A DNA stretch of 64,000 bases from an uncultured Emergencia sp. (lineage in GTDB: Bacteria; Bacillota; Clostridia; Peptostreptococcales; Anaerovoracaceae): the NCBI GenBank assembly GCA_904420065.1, contig CAJFTU010000046.1, positions 1 through 64,000 on the forward strand, in the 5' to 3' direction. Position numbers and translations under genes: made by a program. Shown here piece after piece: positions 62,883 through 64,000 of this stretch (position 1 is its first letter; each line of letters begins with the position of its first letter). The notes beneath the pieces are model-generated. The model ran no database searches. It was not told the origin of the DNA and saw only the letters and a program-made list of their open reading frames with translations.

Positions 62883-64000
62883 CTACTTTCCTAAACAAAA
62901 TCGAGAAAAAACTTCCTGGAGAACGTCGTCCTGAACGGTTTCTCCGATAATTTCACCCAAATCCTGATAGCAGCTGTTCACATCGATTTCTATCAGCTCC
63001 AGCGCTTCGCCTGCTTCTACCATCTTAATTGCATCTTTTACGGATCTGTCCGCCTTGTCGAGAAGATCTCTATGCCGCGCGCTGGTCACCACCAGGCTGT
63101 TCTCCTGACTGACCTTTCCGCCGTAAACCATGGCGGCAATCTCCTCTTCTACCTGATCCATTCCCCTTCCCGTCTTCATGGAAGTTTCCACAACAACGGA
63201 CTCCGGCAAACGTCCTTGTACATCTGACTTTGTCACCACAGCGCCAAGATCGGTTTTGTTGAGGAGCACTATGGATTTTCTCCCTCTGAGCAATTCCATA
63301 ATCTCTTCATCTTCCTGACTCAGTTCGCTGCTTCCGTCAAGAATAAAAATGATCAAGTCCGCCTGATTAAAAGACGCCTTCGACTTTTCGATGCCCATCT
63401 GTTCGATAACGTCGTCGGTTTCCCGAATTCCGGCCGTATCCGTCAGCCTGACCGGTATTCCTCTTATACTGATATTCTCTTCTATGGTATCTCTCGTGGT
63501 TCCCGGTATTTCAGTGACAATAGCTCTGACTTCCCGAAGGAGATTGTTCATCAGTGAAGACTTGCCCACGTTAGGCTTTCCGATAATGGCCGTATTCAGT
63601 CCATCCCTCAGGATACGCCCTGTCGACGCGCTGCTCAGCAGATCTTCTATATCCTCTCTTATGCTCTCAAGATCACACTTCAGCTTCTCGTAAGTAATTT
63701 CCTCTATATCCTCATCGGGATAATCGATATTGACCGTGATGTTCACCAGAACATCCATCAGCTTTTCCCGAATGCTTTTAATACTTTCGGAAAAAACGCC
63801 TTCAAGCTGATTCATCGCCACATCAAACGACCTGTCCGTCTTCGCCTTTATCACATCGATAACCGCTTCCGCCTGGGACAGATCCAGTCTGCCGTTTAAA
63901 AACGCTCTCTTGGTAAATTCTCCCGGTTCGGCAATTCTGGCGCCGCAGCGGAGCACCAGTTCCAGGGTTTTTCTCAGGGGAATCATGCCGCCGTGACAGT
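62883..64000 (-). CDS. mnmE: tRNA modification GTPase MnmE, 3' part (cut by the window edge)
   Basis: About 372 of ~460 residues are inside the window; the visible protein begins within [37 protein letters not shown] belongs to the tetrahydrofolate-binding part. The G domain has [22 protein letters not shown] and LLNKTDL. The C-terminus is FCLGK, the usual cysteine motif (commonly CIGK). It ends seven bases before the mnmG start. Confidence 0.96.
   Translation of the reverse strand, partial: CHGGMIPLRKTLELVLRCGARIAEPGEFTKRAFLNGRLDLSQAEAVIDVIKAKTDRSFDVAMNQLEGVFSESIKSIREKLMDVLVNITVNIDYPDEDIEEITYEKLKCDLESIREDIEDLLSSASTGRILRDGLNTAIIGKPNVGKSSLMNNLLREVRAIVTEIPGTTRDTIEENISIRGIPVRLTDTAGIRETDDVIEQMGIEKSKASFNQADLIIFILDGSSELSQEDEEIMELLRGRKSIVLLNKTDLGAVVTKSDVQGRLPESVVVETSMKTGRGMDQVEEEIAAMVYGGKVSQENSLVVTSARHRDLLDKADRSVKDAIKMVEAGEALELIEIDVNSCYQDLGEIIGETVQDDVLQEVFSRFCLGK

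Overview
The window looks like part of a chromosome from an anaerobic, spore-forming, mDAP-type member of the Clostridia, probably an amino-acid or peptide fermenter. I infer this from yabP/yabQ and spmA/spmB homologues, an [FeFe] hydrogenase, dapF/lysA, TTG and GTG starts behind strong Shine-Dalgarno sites, and several sigma-54 activators. Blocks counted by hand are about 50% GC. The genus cannot be fixed from the sequence alone. The order mnmE-mnmG-rsmG-noc-parA-parB with two parS sites, followed by gdpP-rplI-dnaB, places the right end close to the replication origin. No rRNA, tRNA, CRISPR array, prophage or transposase was seen.

Layout. 1-1.2 kb: a frameshifted, edge-truncated dimethylarginine dimethylaminohydrolase-like gene, divergent from a GntR/FCD regulator. 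1.2-7.2 kb: an operon for an ECF-type importer (S component, fused double ATPase, T component) followed by a PHP phosphoesterase, an inositol-monophosphatase-family enzyme and an RpiR regulator. 7.4-9.6 kb: a RocR-like sigma-54 activator divergent from a TauE/SafE permease that has a near-perfect sigma-54 promoter. 9.7-17.6 kb: a full atp operon (I-a-c-b-delta-alpha-gamma-beta-epsilon, with a very short epsilon) preceded by walJ-rlmH. 17.9-24.5 kb: an orphan AAA+ protein, an NtrC-type response regulator and its sensor kinase, then an APC permease and a cysteine hydrolase behind a sigma-54 promoter with tandem upstream sites. 24.9-32 kb: rnhA, an F420-ligase-like protein, dapF, lysA, a VanX-like dipeptidase and alr.

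32-39.3 kb is the most novel region. D-aminopeptidase (M55), dipeptidase (M19), LD-carboxypeptidase (S66) and an SpmA/SpmB pair lie opposite an unknown membrane protein and a sigma-54 activator with an unusual winged-helix end. Three sigma-54 promoters serve this block, two of them divergent around a shared pair of palindromes. I read it as a sigma-54-controlled module for taking up and dismantling short (D-amino-acid or murein) peptides, with the SpmA/SpmB pair as candidate transporter.

39.4-45.9 kb: a hydrogenase with group-B-like motifs, a NifS-like enzyme, two membrane-associated proteins, aroB, an unusual palindrome array between convergent genes, and a GNAT enzyme. 45.9-64 kb: ltaS-like, rsmA, rnmV, ftsB/divIC, yabQ, yabP, an M23 peptidase, a DnaD-type protein, dnaB, rplI, gdpP (without membrane helices), sprT-like, parB, parA, noc, rsmG, mnmG (with an internal AT-rich mosaic block) and the 3' part of mnmE.

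All coordinates and motif matches come from reading the sequence. No database search was run. Functional statements rest on family knowledge, and regulatory links are inferences from site position and spacing.
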